This document shows, piece after piece, positions 8,571-18,315 of a stretch of DNA of 64,000 nucleotides. The stretch spans positions 186,001-250,000 of the forward strand of contig NZ_RCVT01000003.1 in NCBI RefSeq assembly GCF_016107325.1. Reading direction: 5' to 3'. The notes beneath the pieces were generated by a model. That model did not search any database. It was not told the origin of the DNA and worked only from the letters and a program-made list of their open reading frames with translations. Numbering within the stretch: position 1 is the first letter of the stretch; each line of letters opens with the position of its first letter. Source of the stretch: Sphingomonas sp. MA1305. GTDB taxonomy: Bacteria > Pseudomonadota > Alphaproteobacteria > Sphingomonadales > Sphingomonadaceae. Position numbers and translations under genes: made by a program.

Positions 8571-10595
8571 CTAATGCCAGATGCTCACCCGCTGCTCCGG
8601 CGGCAGGTACATGGCGTCGCCGGGTTTGACGTCGAACGCGCGATACCAGGGCCCGAAGTTGCGCACGATGCCGTTGACCCGATATTTATCCGGCGAGTGG
8701 GGATCGCTCAGCAATTGCTGCCGCACGGCCTCGTCGCGCCGCTTGCCCTGCCAAGCCTGGGCGAACGCCAGGAAGAAGCGCTGATCCCCGGTCATGCCGT
8801 TGAGCACCGGCGGCTCGCCATGGCGGGCGACGTAGCGACGATAGGCGGCATAAGCGGTCTCCAACCCGCCGAGGTCGGCAAGATTTTCGCCCAGCGTCAG
8901 GCGGCCCTTGATATGGACGCCGGGGATCGGTTCGTACTGGTCGAACTGGTTCGCCAGCCGGTCGGCCTGGACGTTGTACTTGGCCGCCGTGTCCTTGCTC
9001 CACCAGTCGCGCAACCGGCCGCTCTCGTCGAACTGGCGGCCCTGATCGTCGAAGCCATGACCCATCTCGTGGCCGATCGTCGTGGCGCCGGTTTCGGCAT
9101 AATTGACCGCAGGATCGGCGCTGGCGTCGAAGAACGGCGGCTGCAGGATCGCCGCCGGCAGGGTGATCTGGTTCATCGTCGGATCGTAATAGGCGTTCAC
9201 CGTCTGCGGCGTCATGTACCACAGGCCGCGATCGACCGGCTTGGGAAAGCGCTGCAGTTGCAGCCGCCACTGGAAATCGGCAACGGCCAGATTGTTGGCG
9301 AGCGGATCGGTGCGACTGACGGTCAGCGTCGAATAGTCGATCCACTTCTTGGGATGGCCGACGCGCGGATCGAAGGTCGCGAGTTTGGCGAGCGCGGCCT
9401 TGCGCGTCGCGTCGTCCATCCAGGTCGCGGCGTCGATCTTGTCCTTGTAGGCGGCCTGCATGTCGGCGACGAGTTCGTCGGCCTTGGCCTGGGTAGCGGG
9501 CGACCAATATTGCTGGACGTAGATCGCCCCGACCGCCTCGCCGAGCGCGTCGTCGATCAGCGCCATGCCCCGCTTCCAGCGCGCCCTTTGCTCCGGCACG
9601 CCGCGCAAAGTCTTGGAATAGAAATCGAAGTTGGCCTGGTCGAAGGCCTTGGGCAGGAACGGCGCGGCGTTCGATAGGAACCGCACCGTCATCCATTCCT
9701 TCCACGTCGACAGCGGCACGTCGCCCAGCCGCTTCGAGGCGGCGGCGACCGCGCTCGGTTCCGACACGTTGACCTTGGCCGCGCCGCCAAGGCCCATCGC
9801 CGCGAGGGTCGGCGTCCAGTCCATTTCCGGGGCGAGCGCCGTCAGCTGGGTCCGGGTCATCGGATTGTGCGTCTTGACCGGATCGCGGCGCTGTTCGGGC
9901 GTCCACTGGTCCTGGCTCAACCGCGTTTCGAGCGCGATGATCCGGTCGGTCTTCGCCGCCGCATCGGAAATGCCGGCAAGGTCCTGCAGGCGGATGAGAT
10001 AGGCGCGATAGGCGCGCCGGATCGCGTCGTATTTTTCGCCGGTCAGCAGGTAATAATCGCGCGTCGGCAGCCCGAGCCGCGCCTGGCCGGCATCGGCCAT
10101 ATAATGCGTCGGATCGTCGGCGTCGGTGGAGATGCCGATGTTGATCGGGGCGGCATAGCCGGGGCGCATCATCAGCTGGATCAGCTGGGGCCGGGTCTGC
10201 ACCGCATCGATCCGGGCGAGCCACGGCTTGAGCGGGGCGAGGCCATGCGCCTCGATCGCGCGGTCGTCCATCCAGGCGGCGTAGAAGTCGCCCACCTTGC
10301 TGGCGGTCGGGCTGGTCGGTGTCGCCGCCGCCTGTTCGACGATGCGGCGGACCTGATCCTCGATCTCGTCGGGCAGGTCGTAATTATAGCCCGCGCCCAC
10401 CTTGTCGGCGGGGATCGGATGGTCGCGCAGCCAGGTGCCGAGAGCATAATTGTAGAAGTCGTCGCCCGGCTTCACGCTGCGGTCCATATCCTTCAGCTCC
10501 AGCCCCCACGGCTGATAGCGGGGCGCGCCGGTCTGCGCGGCGAGGAGGGCAGGCAGCGAGGCCAGCGCGAGGGCGAGCAGGGCGGTACGGCGCAT
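8571..10595 (-). CDS. M13 family zinc metallopeptidase (neprilysin/PepO-like), exported
   Basis: This zinc endopeptidase cleaves short peptides in the periplasm or at the envelope. The ATG at 10595 begins a signal peptide (MRRTALLALALASLPALLAAQ). The protein then shows the family N-terminus (MDRSVKPGDDFYNYALG) and the zinc site HEMGH near residues 509-513. GENLADLGG, which supplies the third ligand, comes next, and the protein ends in the family-typical C-terminal Trp (SIWH). Its 674 residues match bacterial M13 enzymes. With the DPP4-like peptidase at 3706 it gives this segment two exported peptidases. The gene is convergent with the GH97 region and lies 137 bases downstream of the XRE regulator on the same strand. 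Confidence 0.95.
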   Translation of the reverse strand: MRRTALLALALASLPALLAAQTGAPRYQPWGLELKDMDRSVKPGDDFYNYALGTWLRDHPIPADKVGAGYNYDLPDEIEDQVRRIVEQAAATPTSPTASKVGDFYAAWMDDRAIEAHGLAPLKPWLARIDAVQTRPQLIQLMMRPGYAAPINIGISTDADDPTHYMADAGQARLGLPTRDYYLLTGEKYDAIRRAYRAYLIRLQDLAGISDAAAKTDRIIALETRLSQDQWTPEQRRDPVKTHNPMTRTQLTALAPEMDWTPTLAAMGLGGAAKVNVSEPSAVAAASKRLGDVPLSTWKEWMTVRFLSNAAPFLPKAFDQANFDFYSKTLRGVPEQRARWKRGMALIDDALGEAVGAIYVQQYWSPATQAKADELVADMQAAYKDKIDAATWMDDATRKAALAKLATFDPRVGHPKKWIDYSTLTVSRTDPLANNLAVADFQWRLQLQRFPKPVDRGLWYMTPQTVNAYYDPTMNQITLPAAILQPPFFDASADPAVNYAETGATTIGHEMGHGFDDQGRQFDESGRLRDWWSKDTAAKYNVQADRLANQFDQYEPIPGVHIKGRLTLGENLADLGGLETAYAAYRRYVARHGEPPVLNGMTGDQRFFLAFAQAWQGKRRDEAVRQQLLSDPHSPDKYRVNGIVRNFGPWYRAFDVKPGDAMYLPPEQRVSIWH

Positions 10596-10732
10596 CGAGA
10601 ACTCCGGATCGGGTCGAGCGCGCAGCTTAGGCGAAGCGACGAGACCGCGCCAAGCGCAACCTTGCGGCGCGAGGGCTCAGGCGGCGGCGCCGTTCGCAAG
10701 GGTCGCGTCCGATCCGTTTCCGGGCGGCGCGC

Positions 10733-11497
10733 TCAGTGCGGCTCCGCTGTGCCCGGTGCCTGGTAGAGGTGCACGTAATTGTCGCTGATCGCGGCTGCGA
10801 GCATCCGGCAGTAGCGGTCGTAGCCATCCGCACCGGGGACGATCAGGCCGAAGGCGCAGGCCGACGTATCCTGCACCTTCGCCATGGCGACGGGCGCGGC
10901 GACCGGCATCAATTGTGAGCCGCGGCCCGCCTGCAACGTCGCCAGCACGCCGTACAACGTGCCATCCATGGCCGGTCGCGACAGCGTCTGCAGGCGATGC
11001 TGCCCCTGTTCGTTGGTCACCAAATAGATATGCCCCGACAAATTGGGCAGCGACACGTGACCGGCCTGTTCGAACCGGGCGTCGGCGCGTTCCGATTCGA
11101 CGAAGCCGAGATGGCCGAGTTCGTCGCTCCAGCGGATCGTCGTCAGATAGGCGAAGATGCCGTCCGGCGTGTTGAAGCTCGGGCGCAGCGTCAGATAGCG
11201 CCCCTCCAGCCAGCCCACCGCCGCCCGCGCATAGGACCCGAGATGCTCGGGCGCCGTCTGGCGCGTCGACGCGGGCGACGCCGCCGGGCGCAGCGGGAGG
11301 CCGAGCGCCTCTTCCAGCCGGATCGTCGTCGCCAGCGTGAACGGCCGGGTGCCCGCCAGCGCCTTTTCCAGCGTCGACAGGCTGACCCGCGCCATGTCGG
11401 CGAGCGCCTGTCGCGAGATACGGCGGCGGGCGAGTTCCTCGCGGACGCGGCGGCCAACCTCTGCCGCCTCGGCCCCGATCAATTCCTGGTCCCGCAT
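10733..11497 (-). CDS. XRE-family helix-turn-helix transcriptional regulator
   Basis: This DNA-binding protein is about 254 residues long. The ATG at 11497 is preceded by a GGAGGGAGG ribosome site, which excludes the much longer upstream frame. Residues about 15-70 form an XRE-type HTH (ISRQALADMARVSLSTLEKA). The C-terminal ~170 residues form an unassigned domain (YLTLRPSF, GIFAYLTTIRW, GHIYLVTNEQG) that may sense a ligand. Its target is unknown. It is divergent from the sortase-target gene and upstream of the M13 peptidase on the same strand, so either could be controlled by it. Confidence 0.8.
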   Translation of the reverse strand: MRDQELIGAEAAEVGRRVREELARRRISRQALADMARVSLSTLEKALAGTRPFTLATTIRLEEALGLPLRPAASPASTRQTAPEHLGSYARAAVGWLEGRYLTLRPSFNTPDGIFAYLTTIRWSDELGHLGFVESERADARFEQAGHVSLPNLSGHIYLVTNEQGQHRLQTLSRPAMDGTLYGVLATLQAGRGSQLMPVAAPVAMAKVQDTSACAFGLIVPGADGYDRYCRMLAAAISDNYVHLYQAPGTAEPH

Positions 11498-11665
11498 GCC
11501 GCCTCCCTCCGCACATAACCGCACAGATCCGGACGCGGCGTCAATATCGTTGCACGGCTCCACCCGTCGCGGCGGCATCGGGCAGGAAGAGGACGATAGT
11601 GCTGATGGCTGTCCGGCATCGGCCGCGCATAGAGGGACGGCTCCCGCTTGCAGAGGAGCTTCGAC

Positions 11666-13816
11666 ATGCCCCGCCTTCACCAGTTCCGCCACGCCCTGAT
11701 CCCCGGCACCGCCATGATGCTCGCCTGGCCGATCGCCGGTGCGTTGGCCGCTCACCCGGTCGTCGCCGCGACTAGCGGCGGCGGCGCCGCCGCCGCGGAC
11801 GTGACGGATGACGGACCGCACGCCGGCACGCTGCTGCTGCGCGGGTTGAAGGCGACGAGGGCAATGCCGGCCGTGCGGCTGGGCACCGACATGAACGTCA
11901 CCGTGACCGGCAACATCGCGCGCGTCCGGGTGACCCAGGCGTTCCGCAACACCTCCAGCCAATGGATGGAGGCATCCTACCTCTACCCCCTGCCGCAGGA
12001 TGGCGCGGTCGACGGGCTGAACATGGTCGTCGGCAGCCGCGTCATCGTCGGCCGGATCGAGAAGCGCGCTGCCGCCAGGGCGATCTACGACCATGCGAAG
12101 GCGCGCGGCCAGAAGACCGGGCTGGTCGAGCAGCAGCGACCCAATATGTTCTCCACCAGTGTCGCCAATGTCGGTCCCGGCGAAACCGTGCTGATCGCGA
12201 TCGATTACCAGGCGCCCGTGGTGCCGGTGAACGGAACCTACACGCTGCGCCTGCCGCTGGTGGTCGGACCCCGCTATACGCCGCCGCACACGCTCACCGA
12301 TCGGGCGGCCGTCGCGGATGCGAATGCGGTCACCGCCGCGCCGGTGATGGACCCGCGCACTGGCATGTCGCTAAACCCGACGTCGATCACCGTGCATCTG
12401 CGCCCCGGTTTCGCTGCCGCCAACGTGATCAGCCCCTATCACAAGATCCTCGTCGGCGGGCGTGCCGATGAGCGGACCGTCACGCTGGCCGCCGGCAGCG
12501 TTCCGGCCGATCGCGATTTCGAACTGAGCTGGCGTTCGGCCGCCGCCGATCCGACGCTGGCGCTGTTCCGCGAGCACGCCGACGACGGCGACTATCTGAT
12601 GGCGACGGTGACCCCGCCGGCCGACCTGACCCGGCTACCGTCGCCGCCGCGCGACATGGTGTTCGTCATCGACAACAGCGGATCGATGGGCGGCGCCTCG
12701 ATGGACGAGGCCAAGGCGAGCCTGCTGCACGCACTCGCGACTTTGCGCCCGCAGGATCGCTTCAACATCATCCGATTCGACGACACGATGACGCAATTGT
12801 TCGACCACAGCGTCGCCGCCACCCCCGATCAGATCGCCCTGGCGCGGCGGTTCACGCAGGGGCTAAAGGCGCGCGGCGGCACCGAGATGCTGCCGGCGCT
12901 CAAGGCGGCGCTGCAGGATGCCGCGGACGGGCCGGCGGCGCTTCGCCAGGTAGTCTTCCTGACCGACGGCGAAGTGTCGAACGAGCAGGAGATGCTTGCG
13001 ACGCTCGGCCGGGACGGCGGGCGCAGCCACGTGTTTTTCGTGGGCATCGGCTCGGCGCCGAACGATCATCTGATGAGCCGGATGGCGCAGATAGGGCGGG
13101 GGGCCTACACGCATGTCGGTACGCCCGACGAGGTCGCCGCGCGCATGATCCCGCTGCTCGACATGCTCGGCCATCCCGCCATGCGGGATCTGACGGTCAA
13201 GGTCACTGGCGGCGCGCTCGATCTCACTCCGCGTGTCCTGCCCGACCTTTACGCCGGTCAGCCGCTGGTGCTGGTCGGGCGGACCGATCATCTGGCGGGT
13301 ACGGTCACGGTGTCCGGCACGTTCGGCGATGAGCATTGGTCGCGGACGATCGACGTCGCCCAGGCGCAGGACAGCGGCTCGGTGGCCAGGCTCTGGGCGC
13401 GTCGGCGGATCGACGACATCGAGGCGGATCGGACCCTCGGCAAGCTGGACGATCGCGCCGCCGACGCGGCGATCGGCGACATCGGCATCGCCAGCGGCCT
13501 TGTCACCAGCCAGACCAGCCTGGTCGCCGTCGACGAAACGCCGGTACGCCCGGCCGGCACGGGACTGGTCAAGGAAGACCTGCCGATCAACCTGCCGGCC
13601 GGATGGGATTTCGACACGTTGTTCGGCGGGGACAGCGGGCGCGCCGCCATGCGCAACGCCGATACGCTCGGCGGTCTGGCGGCTGCGCAGGCACGGCAAC
13701 TCGATCTGCCGCAGACCGCGACCGGCTTCTGGGGGATGATCGCCGAAGGCCTGGGCGTGTTGCTGATCGGGGTGGCCGGCCTGCTCCTGCTCCGCCGCCG
13801 GGGGATGCGGGCATGA
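11666..13816 (+). CDS. VIT/VWA-domain sortase substrate (proteobacterial sortase target protein)
   Basis: This exported surface protein is probably anchored or processed by the sortase encoded next. The ATG at 11666 follows GAGGAG and starts a signal region (residues about 1-41). A VIT domain comes next (VTGNIARVRVTQAFRNTS through about residue 180). A von Willebrand A domain then carries an intact MIDAS motif (DNSGS near residue 335). The C-terminus has the sorting-signal layout: LPQTA at residues 681-685, a hydrophobic helix (LGVLLIGVAGLLLL) and a basic tail (RRRGMRA). The motif ends in Ala rather than the canonical Gly. The length is 716 residues. Its stop overlaps the sortase start by four bases (ATGA), so the two are translated together. 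Confidence 0.92.
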   Translation: MPRLHQFRHALIPGTAMMLAWPIAGALAAHPVVAATSGGGAAAADVTDDGPHAGTLLLRGLKATRAMPAVRLGTDMNVTVTGNIARVRVTQAFRNTSSQWMEASYLYPLPQDGAVDGLNMVVGSRVIVGRIEKRAAARAIYDHAKARGQKTGLVEQQRPNMFSTSVANVGPGETVLIAIDYQAPVVPVNGTYTLRLPLVVGPRYTPPHTLTDRAAVADANAVTAAPVMDPRTGMSLNPTSITVHLRPGFAAANVISPYHKILVGGRADERTVTLAAGSVPADRDFELSWRSAAADPTLALFREHADDGDYLMATVTPPADLTRLPSPPRDMVFVIDNSGSMGGASMDEAKASLLHALATLRPQDRFNIIRFDDTMTQLFDHSVAATPDQIALARRFTQGLKARGGTEMLPALKAALQDAADGPAALRQVVFLTDGEVSNEQEMLATLGRDGGRSHVFFVGIGSAPNDHLMSRMAQIGRGAYTHVGTPDEVAARMIPLLDMLGHPAMRDLTVKVTGGALDLTPRVLPDLYAGQPLVLVGRTDHLAGTVTVSGTFGDEHWSRTIDVAQAQDSGSVARLWARRRIDDIEADRTLGKLDDRAADAAIGDIGIASGLVTSQTSLVAVDETPVRPAGTGLVKEDLPINLPAGWDFDTLFGGDSGRAAMRNADTLGGLAAAQARQLDLPQTATGFWGMIAEGLGVLLIGVAGLLLLRRRGMRA

Positions 13817-14415
13817 CGCGGGCCGTTGCCGCCATGCCGGTCGGGCATCGGATCGCGATGATCCTTCTGTCGCTCCTGTGCCTGACCGGTCTTGCTCGCA
13901 TCGGCGAAGGCGCGGTGATCCTTGCCAAGGCGATCGCCGCGCAACTCCTGCTCGAGCGCGCGTTCGACCGCAGTCGGGCGGAGCATCGGCCGGTCAAGCC
14001 CTGGTTCTGGGCGGACATGGCGCCGGTGCTCCGGCTCGGCGTGCCGCGACTGGGGGTCGACCGGATCGTCCTGGACAGTGGGTCGGGGCAGGCGATGGCC
14101 TTCGGGCCGACCCTGCTGCCCGGCAGTGCGCGACCGGGCGATCCGGGCGTGGCGGTGATCGCCGCGCATCGCGACACGCATTTCGGGTTCCTCAGGGATC
14201 TGCGGGTCGGGGACGGCATCGATGTCGACGGCGTCGACGGTTCGCACCGCCGGTACCGCGTCACCGGCCAGCAGATCGTCCGTTGGGACCGGTTCGCGGT
14301 GCCCGAGCAGGCGGGTGCTAGCGGTCTGGCGCTGTCGACCTGCTACCCCTTCGACGCGGTCCGTCACGGACCGCTTCGCTATGTGGTGCAGGCGGTGCTG
14401 GTCGACGGGCGCTGA
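13813..14415 (+). CDS. Class GN (proteobacterial) sortase
   Basis: This is a membrane-bound cysteine transpeptidase that cleaves LPxT-type signals. It is 200 residues long with one N-terminal membrane helix (IAMILLSLLCLTGLA). The catalytic set is visible: His119 in AAHRDTHF, Cys177 in LSTCYPF and Arg189 in HGPLRY. It is co-translated with its single apparent substrate just upstream. In Gram-negative bacteria such dedicated sortase/VIT-VWA pairs are known, but the acceptor of the cleaved protein is unclear because there is no thick peptidoglycan layer outside the cell. Confidence 0.94.
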   Translation: MTRAVAAMPVGHRIAMILLSLLCLTGLARIGEGAVILAKAIAAQLLLERAFDRSRAEHRPVKPWFWADMAPVLRLGVPRLGVDRIVLDSGSGQAMAFGPTLLPGSARPGDPGVAVIAAHRDTHFGFLRDLRVGDGIDVDGVDGSHRRYRVTGQQIVRWDRFAVPEQAGASGLALSTCYPFDAVRHGPLRYVVQAVLVDGR

Positions 14416-14434
14416 CGCGCCGCCGCGATCGGGT

Positions 14435-15442
14435 TCATCGCCGGGTGGGGCGCTTGGCGGGACCTGCGCTAAGGGCGATGTCGTGGGGCGACACCGCGCC
14501 GTCGGTCATCCGGATCGGCAGGATCGCACCATCCGCGGCGTAGCGGACCCGGTCGATCGCGACCTGCCGCTCGCCGCGCAGCGGCATCGGGCCGGGCGCC
14601 TGGTCCCAGCGGTGATAGACGATCAGCCATTCGCCGCGCGGGGTGCGGACGAAGCTGTGATGGCCCGGCCCCTGATGCGTGGCGTCGCTCTGCAGGATGG
14701 CGCCGCGATAGCGCCACGGGCCGAGCGGGGAGGGGGCGGTGGCATAATGGACCGAATAGTCCGGGCCATTCCAGTGGCCGTGGCTGTACGACAGATAATA
14801 GACGCCGTTCCGCTCGTGCATGAACACGCCCTCGGTGAACTCGGGCGGCTGGTCGACATGCTCCTCCTGCGCGATCGTCACCATGTCGGGCTTGAGCCGC
14901 CAGACGCGCAGTCGCGCGCCGGCGCTGCCGCCGGCGTATAGGTAACTGCGTCCCGAACGGGGATCGGTGAAGACCATCGGGTCGATCGCTTCGAAGCCGT
15001 TGCCCCCGGTGACCAGCGGCGTGCCGCTGTCGCGATAGGGGCCGCCCGGTCGCGTGGCGACCGCGACCCCGATCCGGCTGGGTGTCGGATTCTGCGGCCC
15101 GACGGAGTAATAAAGATAGTAGCGGCCGTTGCGGCGGGCGACTCCCGGCGCCCACAGGAAATGCTCGCGGGCGCCGTCGTCGCCGATCCAGCGGATGTCG
15201 TCGCGCCGGATCAGCACGCCGCGGCTGCGCCAGTGGCGCAGGTCCCGCGACGAGAAGGCCCCGAACCGGTCGGCGCTCCAGCTGCCGCCCGGTCCACCGG
15301 TCGGAAAGACCCACATCTCGCCGTTGATGATCATCGCGTGCGGATCGGCACCCTGGAATTGCGGATTGTCCGCCGCCGCCATCGCGGCGGACGACAGGCA
15401 CAAGGCCAGGAGCAGGCGGCGGGCAAGGCGGCTGGAGCGCAT
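14435..15442 (-). CDS. Glycoside hydrolase family 43 (exported)
   Basis: This five-bladed propeller enzyme acts on arabinose- or xylose-containing glycans. A signal peptide is visible (RRLLLALCLSSAAMAAA). The three GH43 acids are present: Asp in GADPHAMI (base), Asp in AIDPMVF (pKa modulator) and Glu in EFTEGVF (acid). FLWAPGV and PGHHSF are further family blocks. The length is 335 residues. Its start is 15 bases downstream of the TBDR stop on the same strand, so the two are probably one transcript. The exact linkage cut cannot be read from sequence; the neighbours suggest arabinan or arabinoxylan side chains. Confidence 0.88.
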   Translation of the reverse strand: MRSSRLARRLLLALCLSSAAMAAADNPQFQGADPHAMIINGEMWVFPTGGPGGSWSADRFGAFSSRDLRHWRSRGVLIRRDDIRWIGDDGAREHFLWAPGVARRNGRYYLYYSVGPQNPTPSRIGVAVATRPGGPYRDSGTPLVTGGNGFEAIDPMVFTDPRSGRSYLYAGGSAGARLRVWRLKPDMVTIAQEEHVDQPPEFTEGVFMHERNGVYYLSYSHGHWNGPDYSVHYATAPSPLGPWRYRGAILQSDATHQGPGHHSFVRTPRGEWLIVYHRWDQAPGPMPLRGERQVAIDRVRYAADGAILPIRMTDGAVSPHDIALSAGPAKRPTRR

Positions 15443-15456
15443 CGTCTATTCCCGGA

Positions 15457-18315
15457 TCAGAAGCGGAACCGCACGCCGAGCGAGTAGCTGCGCTCGAGAT
15501 ACAGGACCTGACGCAGATAGCTGTCGCCCGTATTGAACTGCCGCGACCGCTGGATCGGGTTGCCGAGCAGATTGACGATGTCGAACGCCAGCGTGATGTT
15601 CGGCACCGGCGTCACCGAGGTCGAGAAGTCGAGCTGGCCGCGCCCTTCCTCGATCGTCGGATGCGCGATCGGATCGAACGTCTCGTACGAATAGAAAGAG
15701 ACGAAGCGCGAGCGGTAATTGTACGCCAGCCGGGCCGAGAATTGCGGCTTTTCGTACAGGGCGACGATATTGTAAGCCCATTTCGACACGCCAGGGAATG
15801 TCTGCGGCTGGTTGTTATAGGACGTGGCGAAATCCTTCTGCAGATCGCCATTGGCATCGATGTAGGTGCCGTTTGCCTGGATGCCGAAGCCCTTGGCCCA
15901 GTCGGGCAGGCCGGCGATGTCGAGGAAGCTGGTGAACTGCACCTCCGCGCCCTGCAGGCGCGTGCTGCCGAGGTTCACCGGCTGGTCGATCGCGATCAGC
16001 CCATAGGTCGGGTCGCGCGAGACGACGTTCACAGTGGACAGGAAGCCCTTGACGTCGTGGCGGAACACCGCGGCGCTGAAGAAGCCCGAACGCGAGAAGT
16101 AATATTCGAGGCTGGCGTCATAATTGTTCGACACCAAAGGCTGCAGGTTGGGATTGCCCTCCGAGCCGCCGCGGGCGCAGTTGCGGCTGTTGTAGGTGGC
16201 GCTGGTCGGATCGAGGCAGGGGCTGCCCGCCGGAAAGGTGGGCGGCGTACCCAGCGACAGATTGGGACGCAGGTCGATGAAGTTCGGCCGGGTCCGCGTC
16301 TTGGTGTAGGCGAGGCGCAGCTGCAGCCCGTCGTCGAACGCGATGCGGGCGCTGCCGTTCGGCAGATAATCGGTATATCCGTTGGTCGCATTGGCCGGGG
16401 AGACGACCCCGGCGATGTTCTGCTGCGCCTGGATGCGATCCTTGGTCTTGACCACGCGCAGGCCGGCGAGGCCGTCGATCGTCACGCCACCCAGGTCGAA
16501 GCCGTATTTCAGCTGGCCATAGGCGGCATAGGCCTTTTCATTGGCACGGAATTGCTGCGTCGGGTCGAAGGCGACCGTCCCCGCCGGCTCCAGGAAGAAG
16601 GCGCGCAGCGCGGGCAGGTTGTTGCGGATGCTGTCGCGGGTGATCGCCGCATAGGCGACGTTCGGCTGGGCATTGTTGTAGGTGAAGCCGGGCAGGGTGG
16701 TCCGCACGTCGGCGCCGGGCAGCGCGGTCAGCGGGATCTGCCGGTCCTCGAAATAGACCGGCGCGCTGGTGGCGGTGCCGGGGGTGAAGACATTGTTGTA
16801 GATGTTGCCGAAGTCGCGCGAGGCATCGCGGTCGTCGTAGCGGACGCCGAACTGCAGGCGGCGCAGGAAGCCGTTGCCCAGATCATAGGCCAGGTCGGCG
16901 CGCGACTGCCAATCCTTGCCGCTGACCACGGTCAGTTCCTGATAGAGGCCGCGCGCGACGAAATTGGCCGGATCGGTGATCGAATAGTTGAGGAAGGTCT
17001 GCGACGGGCCACCGTCCAGGTCCTTCGACACGTCGAAATTGGAGATGTGCGTCGGCACGCCGCGGGTGGCGTAATCGACATTGACGAGATCGGCGGTGTA
17101 TTTGCTGTCGGTATAGGCGATGTCGGCGGACAGGGTCAGGCGATCGTGCGTGTAGTTGACGCCGCCGCCGCCCTGATAGGTGTCGGTCTTGCCGTTGAAC
17201 GATCCGGTATAGCCGTCCGGGCGCACCGCGCCGGTGACCGTCGCCTGGGCGATCTTGTTGGTGCCGGGGATGGTGGTGATGTTCGACAGCGTGATGCCGC
17301 CGAAGTTCGGGATGAACATCCAGCGGTTGTAGTCCTTCGACCGGAAGCCCTGGTACAGGCCGTCGAGGTAGATCTCGAGATCCGGCGTCGGCTTCCACTG
17401 GAAGGCGGCATTGGCCGACGGGCGGTAGCGCGCGCCATAGCCGAGGAAATTGCCCTGCGCGTCGGGGAAGCGCAGCCCGGCGGTCTGGCCCGGCGCGTTG
17501 TTGGCGTCGGTGGTCGCGATCACCACCGACTGTTCGCGCGACGAATCCATGAAGTTGATGCCGACGTACGAGGCGTTGAGCAGCAGGCCCATCTCGCCGA
17601 TGCCGGTGTTCCAGCGGTCGCTAATCAGCAGGTTGCCGTTGGGCACGATCCGTTCGGATTGCTGCGACAGCACGCCGTTGAGCGAGCCGGACAGTTCGAA
17701 GCCGTTGAAGTCGAAGGGCTTGCGACCGCGCACGTTGATCTCGCCGGCGATGCCGCCCTCGATCTGGTTGGCGGTGCCCGACTTGTAGACCTCGAGCGCG
17801 GCGACGGTGCCGGCGGGGAAGTCCTGGATCTGGACGTAGCGGCCTTCGGCGGTGAAGATCTGGCGGCCGTTATAGGTGGTGGTGAGATCGGGTAGCCCGC
17901 GCACCGTAACGCCGGCCGACTCGCCGCCGCCCCGCGTCACGGCGACGCCGGCAACACGCTGGAGCGCGGACGAGGCAAAGGTGTCCGGCAGCTTGCCGAT
18001 ATCCTGCGCGACGACCGCATCGACGATGCCGTCGGAGGTGCGCTTGATCGCCTGCGCCGATTCAAGACTGCGGCGCAGACCGGTGACGACGACGTCGCCC
18101 TCGCCGTCGACTGGTGTCTCCTGCACCGACGAAGCGGCGGCCGGGTTGGCGCTCTGATCGGATGCGACCTCCGGCTTCGGCAGGTCCTGGGCATCGTCCT
18201 TGGTTTGCGATGCCGCTTTGGTGGCGGTCGTCCCGCTGTCCTGCGCGGCGGCAGGCACGGTGACCAGCAGCGCGGTGATGGCCACCGACGCGCGCAACAA
18301 CCCCTTGGTGTTCAT
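15457..18315 (-). CDS. TonB-dependent receptor, carbohydrate type
   Basis: This large outer-membrane receptor (952 residues) is likely the importer of the arabinan-locus oligosaccharides. The ATG at 18315 is preceded by GGAGGGG and begins a signal peptide (RASVAITALLVTVPAAAQ). The TonB box is GDVVVTGLRRSLESA. The plug carries the family phrases IVDAVVAQDIGKLPD, LQRVAGVAVTR and VRGLPDL. The barrel ends in SLGVRFRF with a terminal Phe. The plug phrasing is that of the Xanthomonas/Caulobacter-type sugar receptors. It is divergent from the GH5-like gene, with about 200 bases of shared regulatory DNA, and followed by a GH43 gene. Confidence 0.93.
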   Translation of the reverse strand: MNTKGLLRASVAITALLVTVPAAAQDSGTTATKAASQTKDDAQDLPKPEVASDQSANPAAASSVQETPVDGEGDVVVTGLRRSLESAQAIKRTSDGIVDAVVAQDIGKLPDTFASSALQRVAGVAVTRGGGESAGVTVRGLPDLTTTYNGRQIFTAEGRYVQIQDFPAGTVAALEVYKSGTANQIEGGIAGEINVRGRKPFDFNGFELSGSLNGVLSQQSERIVPNGNLLISDRWNTGIGEMGLLLNASYVGINFMDSSREQSVVIATTDANNAPGQTAGLRFPDAQGNFLGYGARYRPSANAAFQWKPTPDLEIYLDGLYQGFRSKDYNRWMFIPNFGGITLSNITTIPGTNKIAQATVTGAVRPDGYTGSFNGKTDTYQGGGGVNYTHDRLTLSADIAYTDSKYTADLVNVDYATRGVPTHISNFDVSKDLDGGPSQTFLNYSITDPANFVARGLYQELTVVSGKDWQSRADLAYDLGNGFLRRLQFGVRYDDRDASRDFGNIYNNVFTPGTATSAPVYFEDRQIPLTALPGADVRTTLPGFTYNNAQPNVAYAAITRDSIRNNLPALRAFFLEPAGTVAFDPTQQFRANEKAYAAYGQLKYGFDLGGVTIDGLAGLRVVKTKDRIQAQQNIAGVVSPANATNGYTDYLPNGSARIAFDDGLQLRLAYTKTRTRPNFIDLRPNLSLGTPPTFPAGSPCLDPTSATYNSRNCARGGSEGNPNLQPLVSNNYDASLEYYFSRSGFFSAAVFRHDVKGFLSTVNVVSRDPTYGLIAIDQPVNLGSTRLQGAEVQFTSFLDIAGLPDWAKGFGIQANGTYIDANGDLQKDFATSYNNQPQTFPGVSKWAYNIVALYEKPQFSARLAYNYRSRFVSFYSYETFDPIAHPTIEEGRGQLDFSTSVTPVPNITLAFDIVNLLGNPIQRSRQFNTGDSYLRQVLYLERSYSLGVRFRF

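Noticed and set aside
15661..17895. 744-residue plus-strand open frame opposite the TBDR
   Set aside because: Low-complexity Arg/Val/Gly sequence; the minus strand carries an unmistakable TonB receptor.
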